From Janthinobacterium sp. (lineage in GTDB: Bacteria; Pseudomonadota; Gammaproteobacteria; Burkholderiales; Chitinibacteraceae), in NCBI GenBank assembly GCA_025360045.1, contig JANYCY010000068.1, positions 1 to 64,000 on the forward strand: a stretch of DNA of 64,000 nucleotides, read 5' to 3'. This document shows, one piece after another, positions 22,192-33,994 of the stretch; the first letter of the stretch is position 1, and each line of letters starts with the position of its first letter. Below the pieces are notes generated by a model. That model had not been told where the DNA came from and did not search any database. It saw nothing but the letters and a program-made list of their open reading frames with translations. The position numbers and the translations under genes are program-made.

Positions 22192-23004
22192 ATGAAATAT
22201 CTTGTACTGGGTAATCCGATTGCGCACAGCAAATCGCCGCAGATTCACCAAGCCTTTGCCGCACAATTTAATTTAGAAAACTTTGTTTACGAGCGCTGCC
22301 TTGCACCACTCGATGGTTTTGCTGCCGTTGTGGCCGATTTTGTAGCTGCTGGAGGGAATGGCGCAAATGTGACTGTGCCATTTAAAGAAGATGCGTTTCG
22401 TCTTAGCACTGTGCTTACTCCACGGGCGGCGGCTGCAGGGGCGGTCAATACACTGAAAGTCAATGCTGATGGCAGCTTACTGGGGGACAACACCGATGGT
22501 GCAGGCTTGGTGAGTGATTTACTTCGATATGGCGCTCTTGCGGGTAAGCGGATATTACTTTTAGGCGCTGGCGGCGCGGCGGCAGGTGTTTTGCTACCTT
22601 TATTGGCCGAGCAGCCGAGCAGCCTTTACATTGCTAACCGCAGCCCAGAGCGAGCACATGCCTTGGCGCAGCGCTTTAGCGGGCAGACTTTAGCGATTCA
22701 ATCATCCGCTTTTGAGGCGATTGAAGGGGAGTTTGATGTGGTGATCAATGCCACCTCGGCGAGCCTGTCTGGGCAAAGCTTAGTCTTGCCTGCGGGTATT
22801 TTTGCTAGCGGCTCTTTGGCTTACGACATGATGTATGGCAAGGGTGAGACGCCGTTTTTAGCTGAGGCGCGGCTTAGTGGGGCTGTGCAGTGTGTTGATG
22901 GTCTTGGAATGCTGGTGGGGCAGGCGGCAGAGGCATTTTATTTATGGACGGGTTTGCGTGCTGATGTGCTGCCGGTATTGGCAAGTATGAGGGCGGCTTT
23001 GTAA
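22192..23004 (+). CDS. aroE: Shikimate dehydrogenase
   Basis: [43 protein letters not shown]. Confidence 0.96.
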   Translation: MKYLVLGNPIAHSKSPQIHQAFAAQFNLENFVYERCLAPLDGFAAVVADFVAAGGNGANVTVPFKEDAFRLSTVLTPRAAAAGAVNTLKVNADGSLLGDNTDGAGLVSDLLRYGALAGKRILLLGAGGAAAGVLLPLLAEQPSSLYIANRSPERAHALAQRFSGQTLAIQSSAFEAIEGEFDVVINATSASLSGQSLVLPAGIFASGSLAYDMMYGKGETPFLAEARLSGAVQCVDGLGMLVGQAAEAFYLWTGLRADVLPVLASMRAAL

Positions 23005-23708
23005 TGGCCACGCAACGCTCAATAGCTGGCTGGATAGGCCGAGGCGTACTTTGTATTTTTCTGTTTTTTTTACTCTGGAATATATGGATTTTTGGCCATG
23101 TTTTAGCGTGGAAGTGGATTAATCCATCGGCGACTTCTTTTATGCGAGAGCAACTAAGCCAAATCCAGAAAGAAAACCCAGAGGCAGAGTTACGCCATCA
23201 ATGGGTGAGCTACGCGCAAATTTCCCCCAATCTGAAGCGGGCTTTAGTAGCGAGTGAGGATGCTAAATTTCTGGACCATGAAGGCTTTGATTGGGAAGGG
23301 ATACAGATCGCTTGGGAAAAAAATGTCAAAAAGGGCCGCATTGTGGCGGGCGGTTCGACGATTAGTCAGCAGTTGGCTAAAAACTTGTTTTTATCGAGCG
23401 GCCGCAATCCTTTACGTAAGGCAGAAGAAGCCATCATTACGGTGATGCTCGAGGCCATACTAGATAAGCGGCGGATTTTTGAGATTTACCTGAATGTGAT
23501 CGAGTGGGGCAACGGTATATTTGGTGCCGAGGCTGCGGCGCGCTATTACTACAAAACGTCGGCCGCTCATTTGGGGGCCAGCCAAGCGGCCAAGCTCGCA
23601 TCGATGGTAACCAACCCACGCTATTACGATAAAAATCGGTCTGATCGTAAGTTGATTCGTAAGAGTTCGATTGTATTGCGGCGTATGCCTTACGCTGATA
23701 TTCCATAA
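23004..23708 (+). CDS. mtgA: Monofunctional biosynthetic peptidoglycan transglycosylase
   Basis: EDAKFLDHEGFDWEGI; GGSTISQQLAKNLFLSSGRNPLRKAEE; EIYLNVIEWGNGIFGAEAAARYYY. Confidence 0.95.
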   Translation: MATQRSIAGWIGRGVLCIFLFFLLWNIWIFGHVLAWKWINPSATSFMREQLSQIQKENPEAELRHQWVSYAQISPNLKRALVASEDAKFLDHEGFDWEGIQIAWEKNVKKGRIVAGGSTISQQLAKNLFLSSGRNPLRKAEEAIITVMLEAILDKRRIFEIYLNVIEWGNGIFGAEAAARYYYKTSAAHLGASQAAKLASMVTNPRYYDKNRSDRKLIRKSSIVLRRMPYADIP

Positions 23709-23822
23709 TTTGTTACAATTAAGTCAAAAATAATGACTAATTAGCGCTTAATGATCTGGTTTATGTAAAAGAGATTGAGTCAGGGAATTAAACAGAATAC
23801 TCTGCGTTGACTTCCTTTCTCG

Positions 23823-24875
23823 ATGACTTTTATCATGCCTCAACATGCTGAAATAATAGAATTATTAAGCAAAGGTAATCGCTTAGTCGTTCTTGACCCA
23901 GCGCTTGCCTTGCAATGCATTGAAAGGGCTTATTCCTTATTGGAAAATTGTAAGCTTGTTGATGTTGAGCTGTGTGTAAAAGTCACATTCCCTTATTCCC
24001 GCCTATTATTTTCTTTTGGACGAGTTGATGAGTCCTTATCAATCCTGTTCAAAGCCTTAACACAAGCTGAGCTAGGAAATCAGAAATTAGAGCAGGAAGA
24101 GCTACTGCAAGAGATCGCTTTAACTTACTACACGCTTGGTAATTATCAAGAGGCAGGTGAGTACTGGGCAGATTGTTTTTTGTGTGATGACTTTTCGGCG
24201 GTGGCAAAGCTCAATGCCCATATTGGCATGGGCATGATTCAATTTGCGCAGGGGCAAATTGAGCTGGCTTTAGCACAGCACCAGCATGCGATTGCTTTGC
24301 TAAATAGCCAAATACCTCCGGTGCTACATGCTCGTGCATGGATTAATGCGGCAGCCGCGTTTTTTCAGTTAAATCAATGGCATGAAAGTCAGCACGCTTT
24401 GGTGGTGGCTTATCCTTTTGCCCAGCAAGCACAAAACCATGAGTTTATTGGTGAGATTTATATCTATATGGCAAAAATAGCCTTGGAAACCAATAATTTA
24501 GGCACCGCAAGGCAGAGGCTGGCACAAGCTAAAGCCAGCTGTAAAGAATGGCGCTGGGGTGAGATTTTGCAGCTGATCTTGCATGGCCGTATTTTTATGG
24601 CCAGTGCTCAGATGGATGACGCGATTGCTTGCTTTAGCTGTGCCCTAGAAAAAGCCCAAGAGATGGGCTCTGCAAAGCAAATTATGGACGCTCATCATTT
24701 ACTTTCTATGGCGTATCAACGTACGGGAAATAAACAACAGGCAGAGTACGAATATGGCTGCTATCAAGCAGCTTGTATTCGAATGAAGCTCGTTGCTGAG
24801 GGCGTGAGTGTGCATACAATACGGCAAGCCATCTATCCTACGCAGGCCTGTTTAGGAATGCTGCACTGCGCATAG
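23823..24875 (+). CDS. TPR protein
   Basis: 350 aa of tandem helical repeats resembling the two downstream genes. Confidence 0.8.
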   Translation: MTFIMPQHAEIIELLSKGNRLVVLDPALALQCIERAYSLLENCKLVDVELCVKVTFPYSRLLFSFGRVDESLSILFKALTQAELGNQKLEQEELLQEIALTYYTLGNYQEAGEYWADCFLCDDFSAVAKLNAHIGMGMIQFAQGQIELALAQHQHAIALLNSQIPPVLHARAWINAAAAFFQLNQWHESQHALVVAYPFAQQAQNHEFIGEIYIYMAKIALETNNLGTARQRLAQAKASCKEWRWGEILQLILHGRIFMASAQMDDAIACFSCALEKAQEMGSAKQIMDAHHLLSMAYQRTGNKQQAEYEYGCYQAACIRMKLVAEGVSVHTIRQAIYPTQACLGMLHCA

Positions 24876-24937
24876 ATTCAAATTTTTATAAGTGTTAAAA
24901 TACAGCTCGTAATTTACGAGTCAACTTGGTGTAAATA

Positions 24938-25954
24938 ATGCTTGTGTCCTCGGTTGATCAGCTTATCCAGCAAGCGAAGAAATTAATTTCTTCACGTAGC
25001 GTAGATTCCTTGGCGTTTGCTACGCAAGCAAGGGATTTAGCGGTAGAGCTAGGTTGCCGCTTGAGTGAGGCGGCGGCACTCACTGTTTATTCCAGTGTCC
25101 TGCAATTATTTGGGCGGCATCGAGAGGCAATTCATATCCTCGATAAAGTACTTGATGTTGCAGAGCCAGATGAGTTGGGGGTGTGGCGTGGTGAGGCTTT
25201 ACAGCTATTGGGCCGGCATACTTACACCTTAGGAGAGTATGAAAGTGCTGCACAATACTGGTGCCGGTGCTTGGAGCTCTCTACTCAGGCGATTGAAACC
25301 ACGCAGCGGCTATGCGCTCATATTGGCTTGGGTCAGCTATATTATGCCCATGAGCAATTTGAAATGGCCCTGACTCATCATAAGATGGCTCAAGACTTAG
25401 CAAAAAAAGAACATGATGCTAATTATCAAAGTATTTGCCTGATTAATATCGCAGTTGATTTATTTCGTTTAGATCGATTAGATGATGCAATGTCGATTGC
25501 TAGGCAGGCTTTACCCTTGGTAAGGGCGGAAGGTAATTACGAGCTGGAAGCCGAAGTGTATAGCGTATTTGGTTTAATTCGTTTGGCGCGTGGTGATATT
25601 GAAAGAGCGAGAATGAATTTCTTAGTGGCGCTTAAAATTAATCGACTACATATTAACACTTGGAATGAAGCGGCTAATTTATTGGCTTTAGGCCGCTGCT
25701 CCTTGGCAAATGCAGAATACGAAGCGGCTCTTGATGAGCTGCAGCGCGCCTTTACCGTCGCAGAATTAATGGAGTCGCAATACTTATTGGCTGAAATTCA
25801 TGAAGCTTTCGCTATTATTTATCAAAAAATAAATCAGCCCAAGCTGCAAGAGCAGCATGATATTCAGCATAAAGCTTTGCGTGCATTGCTCTTAGAGCAA
25901 TCTGCTTCTGCACAGCTTAGATCGATGGAAATGACGTTACTTGTCCCGAGCTAA
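24938..25954 (+). CDS. TPR protein
   Basis: 338 aa; shares LQEIA/LLGRH..Y.LGEYE.A..YW..CL..S pattern with its neighbours. Confidence 0.8.
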   Translation: MLVSSVDQLIQQAKKLISSRSVDSLAFATQARDLAVELGCRLSEAAALTVYSSVLQLFGRHREAIHILDKVLDVAEPDELGVWRGEALQLLGRHTYTLGEYESAAQYWCRCLELSTQAIETTQRLCAHIGLGQLYYAHEQFEMALTHHKMAQDLAKKEHDANYQSICLINIAVDLFRLDRLDDAMSIARQALPLVRAEGNYELEAEVYSVFGLIRLARGDIERARMNFLVALKINRLHINTWNEAANLLALGRCSLANAEYEAALDELQRAFTVAELMESQYLLAEIHEAFAIIYQKINQPKLQEQHDIQHKALRALLLEQSASAQLRSMEMTLLVPS

Positions 25955-26193
25955 GAGGCTTTGCTGCTAGCAAATACTTGGCTAAAGTAAGATGAAATAT
26001 AGACCCCCTTACCGTTATTTAATTTACTATATTGCTGATCAGCTATCGATGGTGCTGATTAAATAGCCTGTAATTTTTATATGTAAGCAAATATGGATAA
26101 GACTTTTTAAATAGAATAGTGCAATTTACCTTGATATTATGGATTAATATGTCCTAATTTGATGGTAGATGAACAATGAGTTAAATTATTCAA

Positions 26194-27780
26194 ATGCTTA
26201 GCCATTCTCATATTGATGAAATTAACCTTCGTGCGCGTCAAATTAGCCTGCAGAGTAAGGAGAATGCGCTGCTATTATCTGAGCAAGCGTGTCAGCTTGC
26301 TATTCAAGCTGAATATCATTTGGGCTATGCACAAGGTTTACTTAATCATGCCCGTGCTTTAGCGCAAGATCCTTTTTTTGAAGATTCTTTTGAGGAAGCG
26401 ATCGCTTTAATGCGGCATAGTTTGATGCTGGGTGAGGAGCATGGTTTTCAGCCGCATATTGTAGATTGTTTGCAAGAAATTGCGGGCGCTTATTATTGTC
26501 AATGTGAGTACGATTTAGCACTACAGTACTGGTCTTATTGTTTAGATTTGTCTTTGAATTTGTCTGATGATGATGCGTATATCCAAGCCAACATTGGGAT
26601 TGGGCAGATTTACTTTTCGCATGATGATTTTGTAGCTGCTTTAGAACATCACCGTCAAGCTGCGGAATATATACCTAGAATAAAAAATGATAAATTAATC
26701 GTCTCCTTGTTGATTAATCTAGGTGGCGATTATCTCAGCTTATTACAATATGATGAGGCCCTAAAGGTATTGCAAGATGGTTTATTGCATGCAAAAAAAA
26801 TAGATCATTTAGAATATATCTCAGAAACTTTATGCCTAATAGGGCAAGCGCAGTGGGCATTGGGTCAGTTAGAGCTTGCTCAATGTAGTTTGCTTTCCGC
26901 ATTAAAAATAAATAAGAAATTAAAAAATCAATGGTGTTTGGCGAGCAATTATCTTGCATTAGGTAAAATAAGTTTAGCAGTGCGTGATGATCTATTAGCG
27001 AGTAAATATTTAAAACAAGGTTTATTGCATGCCCAGCGTAGAAATGCCGCTAATTTGGTATTTCAATTTGAGGAGCTGATTGCTAAGCTGGCGGAGTTAA
27101 ATGGCGATTTTAAATTGGCTTTAGCCTATTTTAAGCGTTTTCATCTTGGGCAGCAGGCCGTAAAAAACCAGCTTTCCCCGTATAAATTGCAAGCCATGAA
27201 GATGCAATTAGAAATGGAAAGCGCACGTTTAGAAAACGCCGATTTACGTCGCCAGCGCGCAAGCCAGCATCGCGAAATACAGCGGGTAGAACGGCTGGCT
27301 AGCTACGATGGCCTAACCGGTATTTTAAATCGCCGTGGTTTAGAAGAGCAGGGTTGTGAGTTGTTTCAGCGCCAGCGCATCAATCAGCAGTCTTTATCTG
27401 TGCTGATGATCGATGTGGATCACTTTAAACGGGTGAACGATGGCTGCGGTCATCCGGTAGGTGACAAAGTATTAAGGCAAATTGCCGCGCTGCTTAAATC
27501 GGGATGTCGGCAGGATGATTTGGTGGGGCGCTATGGAGGTGAAGAGTTTGTGGTGCTCTTACCTAATCATGAAGGCGTCGCCGCTATCGAGGTAGGTGAG
27601 CGCCTGCGTGGCTTAGTGGCTGCATGGATTTGGTCGAGAATTCACCCTGAATTGAAAATCACGATTAGTGTGGGCATTGCTAGTATTGTCGATGATGCAT
27701 CCCTCGAAGCTTTACTCAATCGCTCAGATCAATGCCTTTATCAAGCCAAGCAGCAGGGGCGAAATAGGGTGGTGGTTTAG
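26194..27780 (+). CDS. TPR-GGDEF diguanylate cyclase
   Basis: N-terminal TPR; C-terminal YDGLTGILNRRG and VGRYGGEEFVVLLP. Confidence 0.92.
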   Translation: MLSHSHIDEINLRARQISLQSKENALLLSEQACQLAIQAEYHLGYAQGLLNHARALAQDPFFEDSFEEAIALMRHSLMLGEEHGFQPHIVDCLQEIAGAYYCQCEYDLALQYWSYCLDLSLNLSDDDAYIQANIGIGQIYFSHDDFVAALEHHRQAAEYIPRIKNDKLIVSLLINLGGDYLSLLQYDEALKVLQDGLLHAKKIDHLEYISETLCLIGQAQWALGQLELAQCSLLSALKINKKLKNQWCLASNYLALGKISLAVRDDLLASKYLKQGLLHAQRRNAANLVFQFEELIAKLAELNGDFKLALAYFKRFHLGQQAVKNQLSPYKLQAMKMQLEMESARLENADLRRQRASQHREIQRVERLASYDGLTGILNRRGLEEQGCELFQRQRINQQSLSVLMIDVDHFKRVNDGCGHPVGDKVLRQIAALLKSGCRQDDLVGRYGGEEFVVLLPNHEGVAAIEVGERLRGLVAAWIWSRIHPELKITISVGIASIVDDASLEALLNRSDQCLYQAKQQGRNRVVV

Positions 27781-28005
27781 CGAGTACACTGAATTACAGT
27801 ATTTAGGGGCTAAAAAGAGTAGTAAAAGTACGTCATTCTGTTGCATTCATGTGAATGCTTTATGCTTTTTAAACAAGGCTAAGCCATTGAAAACGGGTGT
27901 TTAAGTGCTGGGGACTGATATCCCCACAAAAAATGGGGCTATAACAATGGGGGTTTTCCGCTAAAATCAACGCTCCCATGACCCCGCAAGCCCTAAGAGT
28001 CCCCC

Positions 28006-31000
28006 ATGGCCGAGCCTATTACTACTCCCATCCCACCGCAGCTTGTGCATGATCGTGTGCGCGAAATTCCTTACAACTACACTTCGTTCTCCGATCGTGA
28101 GATTGTGATTCGCTTGCTGGGTGAAGATGCCTGGCAGGTACTCGATGATTTACGCCAGCAACGTAAAACCGGCCGGTCTGCGCGGATGTTGTTTGAAGTA
28201 TTGGGCGATATCTGGGTTGTGAAGCGTAACCCCTATCTGCAAGACGATTTACTCGATAATCCTAAGCGCCTGAATATGCTGGCCGAAGCCATGCACCACC
28301 GTGTGCACGAGATCGAGAAGCGTCGCCAAGAAAATACTCAAGTAGCGCTTTTGATTGATCGCACTCGTGAGGCCGTAGAGCGTTTTGAGCGCGAGTTTAT
28401 CGATGTGGCTTTGCTGCGCCGTAAAGTGCTCAAAAAAATGGGCCGCCTTACCCGTAATGACAATATTTGTTTCGATGGTTTGGCGCGAGTCAGCCATGTC
28501 ACCGACGCCACCGACTGGCGCGTTGAATATCCCTTTGTGGTGCTGGCCCCCGATACCGAAGAAGAAATGGCCCCCTTAGTGGCGGCCTGTATCGAGCTTG
28601 GCCTGACCATCATCCCGCGTGGCGGTGGTACAGGTTATACCGGCGGCGCTGTGCCATTAACGGCGCTCTCTGCCGTAATCAATACCGAAAAACTAGATCA
28701 GCATAACGGGGTTGAATACCGTGAGTTGCCTGGCGTTGAGGGCAAAGTGGCGACGATTCAGTGCGGTGCAGGCGTGGTGACTCGCCGTGTGATGGAAACT
28801 GCCGAGGCCGCAGGTTTAGCGTTTGCGGTGGACCCCACTTCGGCTGATGCTTCCTGTATTGGCGGCAATGTGGCGATGAATGCCGGCGGCAAAAAAGCCG
28901 TACTGTGGGGCACGGCGCTGGATAATCTGGTGTCGTGGAAGATGGTTGATCCAGATGGCAACTGGATGTTCATCGAGCGCATGGATCACAATATGGGCAA
29001 GATCCATGATGCCAAACAAGCCACATTCCGCATTCGCAAATTTAAGCCTGATGGGCAAACGCTGATTAGCGATGAAAATTTGGTCATCCCCGGCAATAAA
29101 TTCCGTAAGGAAGGCTTGGGTAAAGATGTTACTGATAAATTCCTCTCCGGCCTGCCAGGCATTCAGAAGGAAGGCACCGACGGGCTGATTACCAGTGCCC
29201 GCTTTGTGCTGCATCGTATGCCTAAGCATGTGCGCACGGTGTGTTTGGAATTCTTTGGCGAAGTCAGCCGTGCCGTACCATCGATCGTAGAAATCAAAGA
29301 TTATCTGGATGCGCATACCAGCGTGCAGCTGGCCGGTTTAGAGCATCTGGATTGGCGCTATGTGCGCGCCGTGGGTTACGCCACCAAGGCCAAATCCAAA
29401 GGTCGGCCAAAGATGGTCTTGATTGCCGATCTGGTTTCTGATGACGAAGACGCGGTAGGGCTGGCATCTAGCCATGTGGTGCAGCTGGCCAATATGCGCG
29501 GCGGTGAAGGCTTTGTGGCGGTTACGCCGGAAGCACGCAAAAAGTTTTGGCTGGATCGTGCCCGCACTGCAGCAATTGCTCGTCATACCAATGCTTTTAA
29601 AGTGAACGAAGACGTGGTGATTCCGCTGCCACGCCTTGGCGAGTATTCCGACGCGATTGAGCGCATCAATATCGAGTTGTCGCTGACCAGCAAGCTAGAG
29701 CTACTCGATAAGCTGCAAGATTTCTTTGCCCATGGCCGTTTACCCGTGGATGCGGGGGATGCGCCAGTCAGTGCCGAAGAGTTGATCGGCGATCGCCGTG
29801 AAACAGCCTTAGCCTTGATCGAAAAATCCCGCTTGCATTGGCAGTGGATTTTTGATCACCTCGATGATTCATTCGAGTTGTATCGTGCAGCATTTCCGAC
29901 CATGCCCTTAGAAAAAGAGCTGATCGGCGATGATATTCCGCAAAGTGTATTTTTAGCGCTGCGTGATTTTGTGCTGCGGGTAAGCTGGAAGCGTGAGCTG
30001 CTGGCTGGGCTGGAGGCGCTGTTTTCAGGCCGCACCGATAAATCCATTATGGAGCTGGTGTTTGCCATTCAGCAGAAAGTGCTGAAAGGTCGCACTTGGG
30101 TTGCCTTGCATATGCACGCTGGCGACGGCAATGTGCATACCAATATTCCGGTGAATTCCGACGATTACGAAATGCTGCAACGCGCCCACCATGCTGTGGC
30201 ACGGATTATGGGCGTGGCTAGAAATCTGAACGGCGTAATTTCTGGCGAGCACGGCATTGGTATTACCAAGTATGAGTTTTTAAGCCGTGAAGAGCTGGCC
30301 CCGTTTGAAGCATATAAACAGCGTGTTGATCCGAACGGCCACTTTAATAAAGGCAAGCTGATGCCTGGCGCGGATCTGGCCAATGCCTACACGCCATCAT
30401 TCAGCCTGCTGGGGGCCGAATCGCTGATCCTAGAAGCGTCCGATATCGGTGAAATTAGCAATAGCGTAAAAGACTGCCTGCGCTGCGGAAAATGTAAGCC
30501 AGTTTGCTCCACCCACGTGCCACGGGCTAATTTGCTGTACAGCCCTAGGAATAAAATTCTAGCCACAGGTTTGCTGACCGAAGCGTTTTTATACGAAGAG
30601 CAAACTCGTCGCGGTGTATCGCTCAAGCATTTTGATGAGCTAGGGGATGTGGCCGACCATTGCACGGTTTGCCATCGCTGCTTAAACCCTTGCCCAGTGA
30701 ATATCGATTTTGGCGATGTATCGATCGCCATGCGTAATTTCTTGCGTAAAGAAGGTAAAAAGAAATTCAACCCAGTTACCGCGATTGGTATGGGTTTCTT
30801 AACCATAAAAGATCCTGCCACCATCAAGTTGATTCGTAAGGTAACGATTGAGTGGGGCTATAAAGGCCAGCGCTTGGCGCATGCCGTGGCTAAACGTATG
30901 GGCTTACTCAAGCCAGCCTTGAAAACACCGCCCGCCACGGTGGGCAAGGCGTCGATCAAAACGCAGGTGATCCACTTTATTAATAAGCCCATGCCAGGTG

Positions 31001-31890
31001 GCTTGCCCAAGAAAACCGCTCGCGCCTTGCTGGATGTGGAAGACTCGACCGTGGTGCCGGTGATTCGGGACCCGCAGCGACTGCATCTTAAAGAAGAGCA
31101 AGAATCGGTGTTCTACTTCCCCGGTTGCGGTTCAGAGCGCTTGTTTAGTCAGGTGGGCCTTGCTACGCAAGCCATGCTTTGGCATGTGGGCACCACCACG
31201 GTGCTGCCGCCGGGCTATCTCTGCTGCGGCTATCCGCAAACATCGGGCGGCGAGAAAGACAAGGGCGATAAGATCACCATGGATAACCGCGTCTTATTCC
31301 ATCGCCTTGCCACCACGCTGAATTACCTCGATATCAAAACGGTGATTGTGTCTTGCGGCACCTGCATGGATCAGCTGCAGAAGTATCAGTTTGAGCTGAT
31401 TTTTCCGGGCTGCCGTCTTCTAGATATTCACGAATATCTGCTGGAAAAAGGCGTGAAACTGGCAGGCGTAAGCGGCGAGCGCTATATGTACCACGAGCCA
31501 TGCCACACCCCGATGAAGACCTACAAAGGCATCGACGTGGCCAATGAATTGATGGGGCAGAAAGTAGAACTGAATGATCGATGCTGCGGCGAATCCGGCA
31601 CTTTTGGCGTATCCAAGCCACAAATCGCCACGCAGGTTCGCTTCAGAAAAGAAGAGGAAATGAAAAAGGGCGCAGATAAACTGCGTGCTGAATCGGGAGC
31701 TGAAACCCCCGTCAAAATCCTCACCTCTTGCCCATCTTGCCTGCAAGGTTTGAGCCGCTACAACGACGATTCAGGCACAACCGCTGATTACATCGTAGTA
31801 GAAATCGCCAAAACGGTATTGGGTGCAAACTGGATGCCAGAGTATGTAGAAAAAGCTAGAAATGGTGGGATTGAGCGGGTGCTGTTGTAA
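28006..31890 (+). CDS. FAD-linked oxidase / Fe-S / CCG-domain oxidoreductase (DUF3683 N-terminus)
   Basis: 1294 aa; FAD site [28 protein letters not shown] and [13 protein letters not shown] ferredoxin motifs; [15 protein letters not shown] and [21 protein letters not shown] motifs. Confidence 0.93.
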   Translation: MAEPITTPIPPQLVHDRVREIPYNYTSFSDREIVIRLLGEDAWQVLDDLRQQRKTGRSARMLFEVLGDIWVVKRNPYLQDDLLDNPKRLNMLAEAMHHRVHEIEKRRQENTQVALLIDRTREAVERFEREFIDVALLRRKVLKKMGRLTRNDNICFDGLARVSHVTDATDWRVEYPFVVLAPDTEEEMAPLVAACIELGLTIIPRGGGTGYTGGAVPLTALSAVINTEKLDQHNGVEYRELPGVEGKVATIQCGAGVVTRRVMETAEAAGLAFAVDPTSADASCIGGNVAMNAGGKKAVLWGTALDNLVSWKMVDPDGNWMFIERMDHNMGKIHDAKQATFRIRKFKPDGQTLISDENLVIPGNKFRKEGLGKDVTDKFLSGLPGIQKEGTDGLITSARFVLHRMPKHVRTVCLEFFGEVSRAVPSIVEIKDYLDAHTSVQLAGLEHLDWRYVRAVGYATKAKSKGRPKMVLIADLVSDDEDAVGLASSHVVQLANMRGGEGFVAVTPEARKKFWLDRARTAAIARHTNAFKVNEDVVIPLPRLGEYSDAIERINIELSLTSKLELLDKLQDFFAHGRLPVDAGDAPVSAEELIGDRRETALALIEKSRLHWQWIFDHLDDSFELYRAAFPTMPLEKELIGDDIPQSVFLALRDFVLRVSWKRELLAGLEALFSGRTDKSIMELVFAIQQKVLKGRTWVALHMHAGDGNVHTNIPVNSDDYEMLQRAHHAVARIMGVARNLNGVISGEHGIGITKYEFLSREELAPFEAYKQRVDPNGHFNKGKLMPGADLANAYTPSFSLLGAESLILEASDIGEISNSVKDCLRCGKCKPVCSTHVPRANLLYSPRNKILATGLLTEAFLYEEQTRRGVSLKHFDELGDVADHCTVCHRCLNPCPVNIDFGDVSIAMRNFLRKEGKKKFNPVTAIGMGFLTIKDPATIKLIRKVTIEWGYKGQRLAHAVAKRMGLLKPALKTPPATVGKASIKTQVIHFINKPMPGGLPKKTARALLDVEDSTVVPVIRDPQRLHLKEEQESVFYFPGCGSERLFSQVGLATQAMLWHVGTTTVLPPGYLCCGYPQTSGGEKDKGDKITMDNRVLFHRLATTLNYLDIKTVIVSCGTCMDQLQKYQFELIFPGCRLLDIHEYLLEKGVKLAGVSGERYMYHEPCHTPMKTYKGIDVANELMGQKVELNDRCCGESGTFGVSKPQIATQVRFRKEEEMKKGADKLRAESGAETPVKILTSCPSCLQGLSRYNDDSGTTADYIVVEIAKTVLGANWMPEYVEKARNGGIERVLL

Positions 31891-31936
31891 TTAGCTAGCA
31901 GCCTGTCGAGCTTAATCTTAAGTCCGGCAGGCTGTT

Positions 31937-31963
31937 AGGGTGGGCATGTGCCCACCCTTTTTT
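31937..31963. terminator. Bidirectional terminator
   Basis: AGGGTGGGC ATGT GCCCACCCTTTTTT between convergent genes. Confidence 0.85.
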
Positions 31964-33338
31964 AAATCGCCTTTACAATCCACCCATCCGCCGTATCTTC
32001 TACCTCATACCCCAGCGCTTTTAACTCCCCTCGCACCTGATCCGCTGCTGCCCAGTTTTTCTCTTTGCGATACTGCTGGCGTTGTTCAGCCAAGGTTTGA
32101 ATCTCTGCAGGAATTGCTGCTGCAACTGCAGGCTGCCAAGTCGCTAGGCCTAGGCCCAATACTTCATCAAACTTGTTTAGCGTGGCTTTTTTATGGCTTG
32201 GGCTGATATTAGATTTAAGCAGCTCCCACACTAAGGCAAGGGCACGGGGGAGGTTGAGGTCTTGGTTGATTTCTTCAGTAAAACGCAGCAAATAAGCACT
32301 ATCGTACTCGCCGCCATTGGGCAGGGAGAAGTAGGCGTCTCTCAGGCGGCCAAGGGCGGTTTGAGCGCCGATGAGTGCGTCCCAATTAAAATTAAGCTGG
32401 CTGCGATAGTGCGCCGTTAAACACAGATAACGATAGGCGATTGGATCGATGCCTTGGTCGATCAGCGTTTGTAGACGCAGGAAATCGCCGCTGGATTTAC
32501 TCATTTTGCTGGCGTCCAGCTGCAAGAAATAACCGTGCATCCAGAAATTAGCTAAGCGCGTGCCGTGGCAGGCTTGGTTTTGGGCGATTTCATTGCTGTG
32601 GTGAATAGAGATATGGTCTTCGCCACCGCAGTGGATATCAAACCAAGGCTCCAGATATTTGGCCGACATGGCCGAGCACTCAATATGCCAGCCCGGAAAA
32701 CCACGGCCCCAAGGGCTTTCCCATTCCATTTGGCGGGTGCTGCCCGCTGGGCTAAATTTCCATAGCGCAAAATCGGTGATGCTTTTCTTCTCGCCCAGTG
32801 CCACGCGGCTACCGGCATTCAGGCCTTCGCGGTTTAGGCGGGCCAAATAGCCGTAATCGTCTTGTTTGGCGGTATCAAAATAAATACCGTCGCTATTGGC
32901 GTAGGTATAGCCTTTTTCTTCTAGTACTTGAATAAAGGAAATTTGTTCTGCAATATGCTCAGTGGCTTTACACCAGAGTGTGGGCTCTAGCATATTCAGC
33001 GTCATTAAATCATTTTTAAATACAGCGCTGAAATAATCGGCAATCTCCCAAGCAGATTTTCCTGATTTGCGGCTACCGCGCTCCATTTTATCTTCACCTT
33101 CGTCGGCATCAGAAACTAAATGCCCCACATCGGTGATATTGACGATATGGCGCACGCTATAGCCATTAAATTGCAGGGTGCGGCGTAGGATATCTTCGAA
33201 TAAATAAGTGCGTAAATTACCAATATGCGCGTAGTCATATACGGTTGGGCCACAACAGTACAAGCCAACCCAATCGGTGCGAATGGCTTGAAATAGCCGT
33301 AATTGGCGTTCCCAGTTGTCGTATAAAAAGAGTGGCAT
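31962..33338 (-). CDS. cysS: Cysteine--tRNA ligase (divergent form)
   Basis: CCGPTVYDYAHIGNLRTY (HIGH), GWHIECSAMS, HCGGEDHISIHHSNEIAQ, KMSKSSG. Confidence 0.9.
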   Translation of the reverse strand: MPLFLYDNWERQLRLFQAIRTDWVGLYCCGPTVYDYAHIGNLRTYLFEDILRRTLQFNGYSVRHIVNITDVGHLVSDADEGEDKMERGSRKSGKSAWEIADYFSAVFKNDLMTLNMLEPTLWCKATEHIAEQISFIQVLEEKGYTYANSDGIYFDTAKQDDYGYLARLNREGLNAGSRVALGEKKSITDFALWKFSPAGSTRQMEWESPWGRGFPGWHIECSAMSAKYLEPWFDIHCGGEDHISIHHSNEIAQNQACHGTRLANFWMHGYFLQLDASKMSKSSGDFLRLQTLIDQGIDPIAYRYLCLTAHYRSQLNFNWDALIGAQTALGRLRDAYFSLPNGGEYDSAYLLRFTEEINQDLNLPRALALVWELLKSNISPSHKKATLNKFDEVLGLGLATWQPAVAAAIPAEIQTLAEQRQQYRKEKNWAAADQVRGELKALGYEVEDTADGWIVKAI

Positions 33339-33577
33339 ATTGGATAAGTTATTTTTGAGTAAAAAAACATTGTACTGAGAATGGCGCTGATTTGGGCGAC
33401 TTAGCGATCAACGATTTGTTACGTTCTGTGTTGTATCCGATAAAGTGAAGGGCATCATAAACGGCGTAAGATTGCGTTTTATCTGGATGGCGAATCGTAA
33501 TGGCAGCCTGTAAAATAGCGTCGGCTCTTTAGGGCGTATGCCTGACTATAATGGGACCAATACACGAGGATAGCTCG

Positions 33578-33994
33578 ATGAATTCAGAATGCGTATTGTG
33601 CAGTGAGAATGGTGGAGAAATCCTTTGGCAGGATGATTTTTGCCGTGTTGTTTTGGTTGATGAAGCGGGGTATGCAGGGTTTTGTCGAGTAATATTAAAA
33701 CAGCATGTGGCTGAATTTAGTGATTTAAACGCAAGTGATAGAAATCGTTTAATGCAGCTGGTATTTGCGGTTGAATCGGCTGTGCGCAATACATTGCAGC
33801 CAGATAAAGTGAATTTAGCCAGTTTAGGCAATATGGTGCCGCATTTGCATTGGCATGTGATTCCTCGCTTTAAACAAGACCGACATTTCCCCGCGCCGAT
33901 TTGGGCGGAAACAGTTCGTTCCGAAATGCCTTCCTTGGTTTCTACCAAGCAATTATTAGCATTAAGAATTGCGTTGCAGGCATTGCAACCATGA
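33578..33994 (+). CDS. HIT family protein
   Basis: CVLCSENGGEILWQDD; NMVPHLHWHVIPRF. Confidence 0.93.
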   Translation: MNSECVLCSENGGEILWQDDFCRVVLVDEAGYAGFCRVILKQHVAEFSDLNASDRNRLMQLVFAVESAVRNTLQPDKVNLASLGNMVPHLHWHVIPRFKQDRHFPAPIWAETVRSEMPSLVSTKQLLALRIALQALQP

